From Thermococcus sp. (GTDB lineage: Archaea > Methanobacteriota_B > Thermococci > Thermococcales > Thermococcaceae), in contig JAGHBN010000067.1 of the NCBI GenBank assembly GCA_021160985.1, positions 1 through 17,729 on the forward strand: 17,729 nt of DNA, given 5' to 3'. Both the position numbers and the translations under genes were made by a program. Below, piece after piece: positions 11,280 through 17,729 of the stretch (positions are counted from its first letter, which is position 1; every line of letters starts with the position of its first letter). The notes under the pieces are model-generated. The model did not search any database, had not been told where the DNA came from, and saw only the letters and a list, made by a program, of their open reading frames with translations.

Positions 11280-12463
11280 GCTGGAGGTACGACGTCGTTG
11301 TCGTTGGGGCCGGAATAGCAGGGCCCATCGTTGCCAGAAACGTTGCCAGGGCCGGCTACTCCGTTCTCCTGATAGACAAGAAGGCGGCAATAGGAACCCC
11401 GAAGCAGTGCGCCGAGGGAATAAGCATTAAGGTCTTTGACAAGTACGACATCCCCTATGACAAGCGCTTCATAAACCGCGAGATTTACGGGGCAAAGCTC
11501 TACTCACCGAGCGGCTACGAGCTTGAAATGAGGTACAAGGAAGTTAGCGGCGTCATCCTCGAAAGGAAGGTCTTTGACAAGATGCTTGCATACTACGCGG
11601 CCAAGGCCGGTGCGGACGTTCTCGCGAGGACTGAGGCGACGGACATCATAAGGAAGGACGGAAAAATCGCTGGAATCAAGGCCAAGCACGAGGGCGAGCC
11701 TGTTGAGATTTATGCCGACGTCATAGTCGCCGCTGATGGTGTCGAGAGCACGATAGCGAGGAAGGCTGGGATAAACACCTACGCCCCTCCCCACGAGTTC
11801 GACTCCAGCTACGAGTACGAGATGCTCATCGAGGGATTTGACCCCGACCTGATACACCTCTGGTTCGGCAACGAAGTTGCCCCAAGGGGCTACGTCTGGG
11901 TCTTCCCAAAGGACGAGGACAGGGCCAACGTCGGCATAGGTATCAACTCCGACAACCCTCAGACGGCCAAGTACTACCTCGACAAGTGGCTGAAGGAGAA
12001 CAATATCCCGGCAAAGAAGCTCCTTGAGATAAACGTCGGCCTCGTTCCCGTCGGCGGCTTCGTCAAGGAGCTCGCAAAGGACAACGTGGTCGTAGTCGGC
12101 GATGCGGCAAGACAGGTCAATCCGATGCACGGCGGTGGAATGGGTGAGGCGATGAACGCCGCAACGATAGCCAGCAAGTGGATCGTCAAGGCCCTCGAAG
12201 AGGAGAACATCTCGCTCCTCCAGAACTACACCAAGGAGTGGTGGGAAAAGGACGGAAAGAGGCTTGAGAAAGTCCTCAAGGTAAGGCACGTTACTGAGAA
12301 GCTTACTGATGAGGACCTTGACCTGTTCATTCAGATTCTCAGCGGTGCCGATACCGAAAAGATAGCCGGCGGTGACTACGGAGAGGTCATAAAGGCCCTC
12401 CTCAAGCACCCGAAGGTCATCCTCAGCCCGAGGAGGATAAAGCTTCTCAAGCAGCTCCTCTAA
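11276..12463 (+). CDS. Geranylgeranyl reductase (digeranylgeranylglycerophospholipid reductase type)
   Basis: A 395-aa FAD-dependent reductase of the GGR family, which saturates the isoprenoid chains of archaeal membrane lipids. Visible marks are the Rossmann motif GAGIAG (11-16), a conserved cysteine in KQCAEGIS (C45) near the flavin, the substrate-channel motif APRGYVWVFP and the second FAD motif GDAARQVNPMHGGGMGEA. There is no membrane helix, so it acts as a peripheral membrane enzyme. ATG 11276 overlaps the ferredoxin stop codon and is 4 nt after GGAGGTGA. It is the last gene of the surR operon. Its stop codon directly abuts the stop of the convergent topoisomerase gene, with no bases between. 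Confidence 0.9.
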   Translation: MSWRYDVVVVGAGIAGPIVARNVARAGYSVLLIDKKAAIGTPKQCAEGISIKVFDKYDIPYDKRFINREIYGAKLYSPSGYELEMRYKEVSGVILERKVFDKMLAYYAAKAGADVLARTEATDIIRKDGKIAGIKAKHEGEPVEIYADVIVAADGVESTIARKAGINTYAPPHEFDSSYEYEMLIEGFDPDLIHLWFGNEVAPRGYVWVFPKDEDRANVGIGINSDNPQTAKYYLDKWLKENNIPAKKLLEINVGLVPVGGFVKELAKDNVVVVGDAARQVNPMHGGGMGEAMNAATIASKWIVKALEEENISLLQNYTKEWWEKDGKRLEKVLKVRHVTEKLTDEDLDLFIQILSGADTEKIAGGDYGEVIKALLKHPKVILSPRRIKLLKQLL

Positions 12464-14614
12464 CTACTTCTTTCCCTTCTTCCAGTCTTTACAGTTCATG
12501 TCCACGCATATCTCGTACTCCTTCCCCTTCTCTCGTATTTTCACTACCGGGGCACCGTTGCAGCAGGTTTTATTGGTCGGGATTATCTCCCCGCGCTGGA
12601 GGAGGGGGTAGGTAACGTTGCAGTTGGGCCAGTTAGAGCAGCCAACGAACCTCTTTCCGGTCTTTCTGTTGTAGCGGACGACTAGGTCACCGCCGCACTT
12701 GGGGCACTTCCCCACAACCAACGGCGCCCTCTTCTCGCCGCTGGCAGATTTTTTAGATGTTCTGCCATTTTTACCAGCATCCCCTCCTAGGCCCGCGGAG
12801 TTGGAGGCAGTTTCCGGAGCCGTTACCCCCGTCCCGGTAGTCTCCATGAGTATTCTCCCGATGTCCATCTCCTTCTCCTTGAAGACCTTGAGGATTTTGA
12901 TGAGCCCTTCCTTGCTCTCCTCAATGACCTCGTCCCTCTTCGCCTTCCCGGCCATAATCTCTTCCATTTTCTCCTCAAAGGCCCTCGTCAGCTCGACGCT
13001 CACTATGTCCGGCACGTTCTTCTCCAGGGCCTCGACGACGCGCATGCCGAGGGGAGTGACCTTTATCTTTCTCTTCCCCTCGATGTAGCCCCTCTGGTAG
13101 AGCGTTTCGAGAATCTGGGCGCGCGTTGCCTTCGTCCCTATGCCGAGGTCTTCCATCTTCTTTATCACGGCAGCGGGGGAATAGCGAGCGGGCGGCTTCG
13201 TCTTCTTCTTCTCGCGCTTTATCTGGATGACCTTGACGGGCTCGCCCTCCTTGAACGGGGGAAGTATAACCTCGTCGAACTTGACGTACTTGCCGTAGAC
13301 CTTGAGCCAGCCCTCCTTAACCGTCCTGGCCCCGCTCAGGATGAAGCGGTGGCCGTTGGAGTCTATTATGACCTTCATTATCTCCCTGACGGCGGGCTCC
13401 ATGAAGAGCGCCAGAAAGCGCCTCACAACGAGGTCGTAGAGGTTTTGCTCGTCCTTCGTAAGCTCGCCGGGCTTTGGAAGCTCCCCCGTCGGGTAGATGG
13501 CCGGGTGTGCAGGGTCGTCCTTTTTGCCCTCGACGGGCTTGAGCCTCGCTTTGCCCAGAAGCTCGTGGGCGAAGGGCTTGTACTCGGGAAGCTTGGCGAG
13601 GTTCTGGAGAATGGAGCGGAAGTTGAGGTTTTTGGGGAGCTTCTGGGAGCTTGTCCTCGGGTAGCTCGTGTAACCCTTCTCATACAGCTTCTGCGCGAGC
13701 TCTAAAGTCTTCTTCGGGCTGTATCCAAAGGCAGAATAGGCCTCCCTCTGCAGGGTTCCGAGGTCGAAGGGCACCGGCGGATTCCTCTTCTGCTGCTTGA
13801 CCTCGACCTTCTCGACGAAGGCAGGCCCCTTCTTAGCCTCCTCGACGATGCGCTTTGCCTCGTTTTCATCAAGAATGCGCTCCTTCTCATAGACCGCCGT
13901 GTACTGCTCCCCATTTTTCTCAAGGAGCATCTTGATGACCCAGTATGGAGTAGGCTTGAAGTTCTGGATTTCCTTTTCTCTCTCTACCAGAAACTTGAGC
14001 GTTGGCCCCTGAACCCTTCCGGTGCTCAGAACCATCCACTTCCCGCTGGCGCGCTTTATTGCCGAGGTCAAAGCTCTTGAGAGGTTCACACCCCAGTACC
14101 AGTCGAGGACGTGGCGCGCTATTCCCGCGTCAGCCATGCCGAAGTTTATCGTCGGTTCGAGGTTGTACCAGGCCTTTAAGAGGTCTTTTTTGGTCAGAGC
14201 GGAGAACTTCATGCGCTTGGCCTTCGATGGGTCAACCCCGCAGGCGTACTTGAGGGCGGTGTAGCCTATGACTTCACCCTCCGTGTCGTAGTCACAGGCA
14301 ACGACGAACTCGTCGGCGCGCTTGGCAAGCGTTGCTAGGGCCTTGATGTAGTCCTTCGCATAGCTCTTCCCCTTTTCGGCCACGTAAACTGGCACCCATT
14401 CGATGTCAAAGATAGGATAACCGTAGGTTTTCGTTTTCGGAGCGAGCGAGAATAGATGGCCCACGGCAGGGGCGACTATTATCTTCTTTCCGTCCCGGGT
14501 GAACTCGTAATAGCTAACCTTTCCTATGGTCTTCCGCACGGGCTTCCCTTCAGCCAGTGCGTAGGCAATCTTTCTCGCGACGTTGGGCTTCTCGGCTATG
14601 ATTAGCGTGACCAT
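12464..14614 (-). CDS. topA: Type IA DNA topoisomerase (archaeal topoisomerase I)
   Basis: A 716-aa type IA enzyme that relaxes negative supercoils by cutting one strand. The Toprim domain (1-150) has E8 in AEKP and the acidic triad in ACDYDTEGE (D108, D110). The catalytic tyrosine is Y318 in YTSYPRTSS. A linker (about 610-640) rich in Gly, Ala, Ser and Thr leads to a C-terminal zinc part with CPKC...CSNWPNC and a second group CC...CVDMNC. It lacks the helicase domain of reverse gyrase. ATG 14614 follows GGTG by 5 nt. A TATA box at 14643-14652 (minus strand) gives a leader of about 8-12 nt. The 5' flank borders the right palindrome island. Confidence 0.93.
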   Translation of the reverse strand: MVTLIIAEKPNVARKIAYALAEGKPVRKTIGKVSYYEFTRDGKKIIVAPAVGHLFSLAPKTKTYGYPIFDIEWVPVYVAEKGKSYAKDYIKALATLAKRADEFVVACDYDTEGEVIGYTALKYACGVDPSKAKRMKFSALTKKDLLKAWYNLEPTINFGMADAGIARHVLDWYWGVNLSRALTSAIKRASGKWMVLSTGRVQGPTLKFLVEREKEIQNFKPTPYWVIKMLLEKNGEQYTAVYEKERILDENEAKRIVEEAKKGPAFVEKVEVKQQKRNPPVPFDLGTLQREAYSAFGYSPKKTLELAQKLYEKGYTSYPRTSSQKLPKNLNFRSILQNLAKLPEYKPFAHELLGKARLKPVEGKKDDPAHPAIYPTGELPKPGELTKDEQNLYDLVVRRFLALFMEPAVREIMKVIIDSNGHRFILSGARTVKEGWLKVYGKYVKFDEVILPPFKEGEPVKVIQIKREKKKTKPPARYSPAAVIKKMEDLGIGTKATRAQILETLYQRGYIEGKRKIKVTPLGMRVVEALEKNVPDIVSVELTRAFEEKMEEIMAGKAKRDEVIEESKEGLIKILKVFKEKEMDIGRILMETTGTGVTAPETASNSAGLGGDAGKNGRTSKKSASGEKRAPLVVGKCPKCGGDLVVRYNRKTGKRFVGCSNWPNCNVTYPLLQRGEIIPTNKTCCNGAPVVKIREKGKEYEICVDMNCKDWKKGKK

Positions 14615-14641
14615 GAAAGCACCTTGTTGGTGTTAGAGGGA

Positions 14642-14653
14642 GCCTATAAAAAT
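14642..14653 (-). promoter_or_regulatory. Promoter of topA
   Basis: On the minus strand, the TATA box ATTTTTATAG. The AT-rich hairpin H5 begins 12 nt further upstream, so the palindrome lies where a regulator could act. Confidence 0.6.
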
Positions 14654-14664
14654 CATTTGGCAAG

Positions 14665-14687
14665 GAAACTTTGCCCTGCAAAGTTTC
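14665..14687. repeat. AT-rich hairpin H5
   Basis: Perfect 10-bp stem GAAACTTTGC (14665-14674) / GCAAAGTTTC (14678-14687), loop CCT, followed by ATTAAA. It is close to the topA promoter. Confidence 0.8.
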
Positions 14688-14788
14688 ATTAAACGAGGTG
14701 TAACTGTCGAGTAGGGAGGCAGTATTGCGTGCTCCCCAACTCACAGTCTTTAGCCGAGGTTTAATCCCTCATAATGACCTTAAAAGGG

Positions 14789-14832
14789 GTTACCTTGTTT
14801 TGCGCCCTGTGGGCGCTTTTTTGAAAGGAAAC
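14789..14832. repeat. Nested GC-core hairpin N3
   Basis: Inner stem GCGCCC (14802-14807) / GGGCGC (14811-14816) with loop TGT. Outer arms GTTACCTT (14789-14796) and AAGGAAAC (14825-14832) pair with one mismatch. Confidence 0.75.
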
Positions 14833-14933
14833 TGATTTAAGGTGGCGATTATAAAGTAAACCCCCAAAGAACTGTTGCTCTGCCGTGCACGCACTCGAAA
14901 AATCCTGATTTTAGACCTGTGAAACTATTTGAT

Positions 14934-14972
14934 CAAACTTTTCGCCAGCAAGCTTTGCTTGGGCAAAACTTG
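14934..14972. repeat. AT-rich hairpin H6, two-level
   Basis: CAAACTTTTCGCC at the left pairs imperfectly with GGGCAAAACTTG at the right, enclosing the small stem CAAGC/GCTTG. It is preceded by TTTGAT and followed by ACCAAAAGTAGTAATGCT, a sequence that also follows H3. Confidence 0.65.
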
Positions 14973-15075
14973 ACCAAAAGTAGTAATGCTGTTTAATGAG
15001 CGTCTTAATGGGAGGCATGCACTTGAGCTCAGGTTCTCTGCCGTCTGAGTTTGATTAGGCATTAGGTTGTTTAAT

Positions 15076-15125
15076 GGGTTTACTTTTTTTAAAGCGCCCG
15101 AAGGGCGCTGGTTTGGAGTAAACCC
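15076..15125. repeat. Nested GC-core hairpin N4
   Basis: Perfect 9-bp outer arms GGGTTTACT (15076-15084) and AGTAAACCC (15117-15125). The perfect 7-bp inner stem is AGCGCCC (15093-15099) / GGGCGCT (15103-15109) with loop GAA. Unpaired sides are 8 and 7 nt. Confidence 0.85.
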
Positions 15126-15281
15126 CTCTAAAATTGCCGAAATTTTAATTCAAACCCCAACAAAGCAAAGTGGCAGTGGAAAGCATACCAATTCAGAACA
15201 GCTCCAAAAACAGTTTGAATTATTCCGTCATCCGTTAAGGACGTCCGAACGATAGTAAGAACGGCACTGAAGCTTTTGTAA

Positions 15282-15300
15282 CAGCCTTTAAGAAAGGCTG
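15282..15300. repeat. Hairpin H7
   Basis: Perfect 8-bp stem CAGCCTTT / AAAGGCTG with loop AAG. It occupies an H position in the alternation but has a different sequence, and the gap before it (156 nt) is the longest of the series. Confidence 0.55.
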
Positions 15301-15365
15301 GCGAAATGTCGTGTTCTTATCAATGGCCTGAAATTCTCCCGTGCAGTACTCGGAGCAAATTTTAG

Positions 15366-15478
15366 GGGTTTATCCTCCAAACCCACACTGTTTAGGAAGT
15401 TTCACTTTTATTCTGGCGTCCGAGGGACGCCTTGTTGGGAGTGAAACCCTCCCAAGACTGCAATTGTAGGATAAACCC
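15366..15478. repeat. Nested GC-core hairpin N5 with a third outer arm
   Basis: Three nested levels: outermost 11-bp arms GGGTTTATCCT (15366-15376) and AGGATAAACCC (15468-15478), middle arms GTTTCACT (15399-15406) and AGTGAAAC (15440-15447), and inner stem GGCGTCC (15415-15421) / GGACGCC (15425-15431) with loop GAG. All three are perfect. It is the inverted counterpart of N1. Confidence 0.85.
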
Positions 15479-15551
15479 GTAGTAAAATCACCTGTTTTTA
15501 ACGTGCACGGACTAATAAAACCCGCCTCACGGACAGTAGGAATTATTTGAT

Positions 15552-15575
15552 CAAACTTTTCTGGCGAAAAGTTTG
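15552..15575. repeat. AT-rich hairpin H8
   Basis: Perfect 10-bp stem CAAACTTTTC (15552-15561) / GAAAAGTTTG (15566-15575), 4-nt loop TGGC, preceded by TTTGAT. The stem is identical to H1. Confidence 0.85.
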
Positions 15576-15578
15576 AAA

Positions 15579-15643
15579 GGGGGGCATGGGAGATGTCGCC
15601 CCCCTGGGGGTCCCGAGGTCATCGCAACCCAATACTCCTCGGG
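15579..15643. other. GC-rich double stem, possible structured RNA
   Basis: Perfect stems GGGGGGC (15579-15585) / GCCCCCC (15598-15604) and CCCGAGG (15612-15618) / CCTCGGG (15637-15643), plus the short palindrome CCCCCTGGGGG between them, sit inside an AT-rich island. Such GC-rich patches can mark structured RNAs, but no known RNA family is recognised and no clear promoter is seen. Confidence 0.3.
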
Positions 15644-15655
15644 CGTTCATGTTTA

Positions 15656-15666
15656 CGTATAAAACC
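15656..15666 (+). promoter_or_regulatory. Promoter of the 15705 gene
   Basis: TATA box GTATAAAAC with a purine flank. The transcript start is expected near 15687, about 18 nt before ATG 15705, with AGGTG in the leader. Confidence 0.65.
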
Positions 15667-15704
15667 TTATAACAGTTAGGTCAACTTCCCCATAGGTGCA
15701 GAAC

Positions 15705-16205
15705 ATGGCCGGAACGATAAGCAAGATAATACACTTCCGCGATGAGGAGGAGTTTCTCGACGACATGACCGAGGTAATGGAGCGCTTTTCATACCTCGCC
15801 AGTAAATACGGCCACAATCCAATAGAGGGCATACTCCTGTGGGACTACATAGGCGTCCAGGACGAGGAGAGCCTCAAGATTTTCCGCGTGGGTGAGTTTC
15901 CCTACTTTGAGGGGACGCTTAAGGTTGACCTCGAGACTCTGCGCATCATGGAGCGCTATTTCGACGAGATGGAGAGCAAATGGGACGAGCTCCGCGTGGA
16001 GGACATCGCCTACTTCGTGGAGATGCTCAACGAAGCCCTGGGCAGGCAGATGGTTTTCTACGAGGCCTACGACCTGGGGCTTGACAGAGACACCGCATAC
16101 ATAGTCATCAACATCATGAACCTCCACTACTTGGAGAGCGTTCTTGACGGAAGGGAGAGGGAGATTTTCGAGGAGGCCGTTGGAATACTGATGAGACATA
16201 TTTGA
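15705..16205 (+). CDS. Hypothetical acidic helical protein
   Basis: A 166-aa protein that I do not recognise. It is acidic, rich in Glu/Asp and aromatic residues, almost entirely helical by eye, and has no cysteines, signal peptide or membrane segment. Visible segments include RDEEEFLDDMTEVMERF near the start, GILLWDYIGVQDEESLKIFR in the middle and MNLHYLESVLDGREREIFEE near the end. The GTG at 15696 is in frame, but ATG 15705 is 6 nt after GGTG. Its own promoter lies at 15656. The next gene follows after 53 nt containing AATTAC repeats, so the two may be separately controlled. A Thermococcales-specific protein is likely but not shown here. Confidence 0.8.
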   Translation: MAGTISKIIHFRDEEEFLDDMTEVMERFSYLASKYGHNPIEGILLWDYIGVQDEESLKIFRVGEFPYFEGTLKVDLETLRIMERYFDEMESKWDELRVEDIAYFVEMLNEALGRQMVFYEAYDLGLDRDTAYIVINIMNLHYLESVLDGREREIFEEAVGILMRHI

Positions 16206-16208
16206 TCA

Positions 16209-16243
16209 TGTAATTACCGAATTACATAATTATCCAATTACAG
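16209..16243. promoter_or_regulatory. AATTAC repeat cluster, possible operator
   Basis: Between two genes lie GTAATTAC (palindromic, 16210-16217), AATTAC again at 16220 and 16237, and CATAATTATCC between them. The AATTAC copies are 17 nt apart. This could be a regulator site or an AT-rich promoter for the downstream operon. Confidence 0.4.
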
Positions 16244-16258
16244 TTGGGAGGTGCGGCG

Positions 16259-16519
16259 ATGCTCTTCAAGAAGAGGGGGACTTTCACCGAGGAGGACGCG
16301 AGGAAGGTCATCGAGTTCGTGAGCCAGAGGGCCGACGAGCGGGAGATAATAGTCATGGCTGAGGCCGTAACCGACGAGGCAAAAAGGCGCCTCTGGGACT
16401 ACGCAAGGGGCGTTCAGCTGATGGCTGACATGACCGGGGAGGACAGGAGCGTAAGGGTCGAAATCCTTGAGGGCTACGTGAGCGAGCACGTCAAGGGCGT
16501 TGACGTTGACGAGCTGTGA
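16259..16519 (+). CDS. Small hypothetical protein
   Basis: An 86-aa protein that I do not recognise. It is mixed helix and strand by eye: FTEEDARKVIEFVSQRADER is a helix, EIIVMAEAVTDEAKRRLWDY follows, and the C-terminal part RSVRVEILEGYVSEHVKGV looks like strand plus helix. There are no cysteines, signal peptide or membrane segment. ATG 16259 is 5 nt after a strong GGAGGTG; the upstream in-frame TTG 16244 is unneeded. It ends 9 nt before queE, and queE's ribosome-binding site lies across the stop codon, so the two are almost certainly one operon. Gene order alone does not give a function. Confidence 0.85.
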   Translation: MLFKKRGTFTEEDARKVIEFVSQRADEREIIVMAEAVTDEAKRRLWDYARGVQLMADMTGEDRSVRVEILEGYVSEHVKGVDVDEL

Positions 16520-16528
16520 GGTGTTTGT

Positions 16529-17290
16529 ATGAAGCTCATAATGGCAGAGGTCTTCAACAGCTGGCAGGGTGAGGGGGGCAGTGTCGAGGGCTCTGCATTC
16601 GGAAGGAGGCAGATATTTGTCCGTTTTGCAGGGTGCGACCTTCATTGCCAGTGGTGCGACTCAAGGGAGTACATAGATGCCTCCCGCGTTTCACGCTGGC
16701 GCTACGAGGTAGAACCGTTTACTGGAAAGTTCGAGTACAGACCAAACCCTGCGGAACTCGATGATGTCGTCAACGCGGTTCTCCGCCTCGACACTGGGGA
16801 TATCCACTCGATAAGTTACACCGGCGGCGAGCCGACGCTCCAGGTAAAGCCCCTGCGGGCCCTTATGGAAAAGATGAAGGAGTTCGGCTTCGACAACTTC
16901 CTTGAGACCGACGGCGGGCTCCCGGAGCTCGTTAAGGAGGTCGCCCACCTCACTGACTATGCGAGCGTGGACATAAAGGACGAGACCGCCAGGGCAACCG
17001 AGGACTGGAAGTCGCTGGTGCTCCGTGAGGTGGAGAGCATAAGGATTCTGAAGGAGACCGGTGCAAAGACCTACGCCAAGCTCGTGGTGACAAAGGACAC
17101 GAAGATTGAAAACGTCCGCTGGTATGCAGGGCTGTTGAAGGGGCTGGTCCCGCTCGTAATCCAGCCAAGGGAGCCGATAGACATCACCCAGGCGAGGCTG
17201 ATGGAGCTCTACCGCGAGGTGGCCCGAATAATGGGGAGGAAAAACGTCGGCCTGAGCTTCCAGGTGCACAAGTACCTCAACGTCCTGTGA
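16529..17290 (+). CDS. queE: 7-carboxy-7-deazaguanine synthase (radical SAM)
   Basis: A 253-aa radical SAM enzyme. It converts 6-carboxytetrahydropterin to 7-carboxy-7-deazaguanine, the precursor of archaeosine at tRNA position 15. Visible marks are the short N-terminal segment MAEVFNSWQGEGGSVEG that binds substrate, the cluster motif CDLHCQWC (C36, C40, C43), the SAM-binding SYTGGEPTLQ and a late VIQPREPID segment typical of the family. It is somewhat longer than the minimal bacterial forms, with an insertion after the cluster at about 50-75. GAGGTG lies 7 nt before ATG 16529. It is the middle gene of an apparent operon with the small unknown gene and a membrane protein gene, which starts 9 nt after its stop. 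Confidence 0.9.
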   Translation: MKLIMAEVFNSWQGEGGSVEGSAFGRRQIFVRFAGCDLHCQWCDSREYIDASRVSRWRYEVEPFTGKFEYRPNPAELDDVVNAVLRLDTGDIHSISYTGGEPTLQVKPLRALMEKMKEFGFDNFLETDGGLPELVKEVAHLTDYASVDIKDETARATEDWKSLVLREVESIRILKETGAKTYAKLVVTKDTKIENVRWYAGLLKGLVPLVIQPREPIDITQARLMELYREVARIMGRKNVGLSFQVHKYLNVL

Positions 17291-17299
17291 GGTGAGCTC

Positions 17300-17729
17300 A
17301 TGAAAAGGGCCCTCTTCCTCGTGGCCCTTTCAGCAGTCTTTGTGTTCATTTCCCTCTACACTCAGGGCCCCAACCCAACGGCTTCGCAGATAAGCGCTGT
17401 CCTATCAATACTGAGCCTCTTAGCTGGCTCAGTCTATCTCAACCGCTGGAGAAAAGCTGGCAAACTCGTTCCCTGGGCAGGTTTGGTTTTGCCCGTTCTC
17501 CTCTTCCTGAACTATAAGAATCCACTCTATTTACTCGCCGGCCTTTTACTTGGAATTGGCTTTCTCTGGAAGTCCGGGCTCTCGGTGATACCCCTTGTGT
17601 TTGCTGGCCTTATCTTGGGCTGGTTAGCATTTCAAGAGGGGGCATACCTCGTAAGAACCATCGGCTCATTTATCCTTGCAGTGAGCATAATAATTGGCAC
17701 GGCCTCACTGTACTTTGCCGTTAAGTTCA
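17300..17729 (+). CDS. Multi-pass membrane protein, 3' end beyond the window
   Basis: The first 143 codons of a membrane protein without a stop in the window. ATG 17300 follows GGTGAG, 9 nt after the queE stop. The N terminus MKRALFLVALSAVFVF is a hydrophobic segment. Further ones are at about 27-45 (ISAVLSILSLLAGSVY), 55-68 (LVPWAGLVLPVLLF), 72-85 and 90-105 (SVIPLVFAGLILGWL), and 112-140 (FILAVSIIIGTASLYF), giving five or six membrane helices with short loops. No family motif is recognised. The close spacing to queE suggests co-transcription, though no functional link is evident; transport of a pathway compound would be speculation. Confidence 0.8.
   Translation, partial: MKRALFLVALSAVFVFISLYTQGPNPTASQISAVLSILSLLAGSVYLNRWRKAGKLVPWAGLVLPVLLFLNYKNPLYLLAGLLLGIGFLWKSGLSVIPLVFAGLILGWLAFQEGAYLVRTIGSFILAVSIIIGTASLYFAVKF

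Larger units (their letters stand above)
14640..15690. repeat. Gene-free palindrome island, right copy
   Basis: About 1,050 nt without a credible gene; the one 62-codon frame at 15067 runs across repeats, with no ribosome-binding site. It holds AT-rich hairpins H5-H8 and nested GC-core hairpins N3-N5 in strict alternation, with gaps of 101, 101, 103, 156, 98 and 104 nt. A GTGCAC-like motif sits near the middle of five of these six spacers (14727, 14885, 15016, 15340, 15501). The shared box GGGAGGCA occurs at 14714 and 15010. The right end (15579-15643) has GC-rich stems, followed by the promoter of the next gene. Confidence 0.8.

Noticed and set aside
14002..14264. Plus-strand frames inside topA and other long frames opposite real genes
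   Set aside because: They are shadows of well-supported genes with high-GC codons and have no start signals of their own.
15067..15255. Open frame of 62 codons in the right island
   Set aside because: It runs through nested hairpin N4, lacks a ribosome-binding site and protein-like composition, and matches the repeat structure instead.
175..15690. Insertion sequence or integrated virus spanning the window
   Set aside because: There is no transposase, integrase or terminal repeat with target duplication. The two tRNA genes show no partial duplicate as an attachment site in this window.

Overview
The window is a chromosomal stretch of a hyperthermophilic euryarchaeon of the order Thermococcales, most likely Thermococcus. 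Evidence is the near-identity, recalled from memory, of several proteins to known Pyrococcus/Thermococcus proteins (SurR, protein disulfide oxidoreductase, aromatic aminotransferase, ADP-dependent serine kinase). Tightly packed genes with GGTG/GGAGG ribosome-binding sites, archaeal TATA boxes about 25 nt before starts and T-run terminators fit as well. No database search was possible.

Layout. 1-174: tRNA-Ala(GGC) and tRNA-Val(GAC), both with encoded CCA. 175-848: a gene-free island of spaced palindromes. 864-2865: a DUF89/ARMT1-like metal phosphatase, convergent with and overlapping a DUF763 gene. 3028-5020: serine kinase SerK, a probable C/D-box guide RNA lying in the leader of a HAD hydrolase gene, a decayed metallo-beta-lactamase-fold pseudogene and a zinc-ribbon protein. 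5042-8083: an accessory-looking block with an archaeal ATPase fused to a nuclease-like DUF234 domain, an unrecognised AT-rich gene and a VapBC toxin-antitoxin pair. 8257-9426: aromatic aminotransferase. 9565-12463: the redox block, with pdo divergent from surR, followed by a 2[4Fe-4S] ferredoxin and a geranylgeranyl reductase in one overlapping operon. 12464-14614: type IA DNA topoisomerase. 14640-15690: a second, larger palindrome island. 15705-17729: two conserved-looking unknown genes, queE (archaeosine pathway) and the start of a membrane protein gene.

How genes work together. SurR is the sulfur/redox-sensing regulator of Thermococcales. Here it lies divergent from pdo and upstream of a ferredoxin and a flavin-dependent lipid-saturating reductase, so the cluster links cell redox state, disulfide exchange and membrane-lipid reduction. 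SerK (phosphoserine for cysteine synthesis) stands alone. QueE makes the 7-deazaguanine precursor of archaeosine.

Most unusual features. (1) The two islands share one design: AT-rich hairpins of the CAAACTTTT/AAAAGTTTG type alternate with nested GC-rich hairpins, with about 100 nt between neighbours, in nine of ten cases 98-117 nt. One roughly 200-nt unit is present in inverted copies 15 kb apart. (2) The C/D-box sRNA candidate has a 12-nt guide complementary to the conserved 5' end of archaeal 16S rRNA, and its second guide contains the Shine-Dalgarno sequence of the next gene. (3) Two 15-bp tandem repeat arrays lie at and just upstream of the ATPase start.
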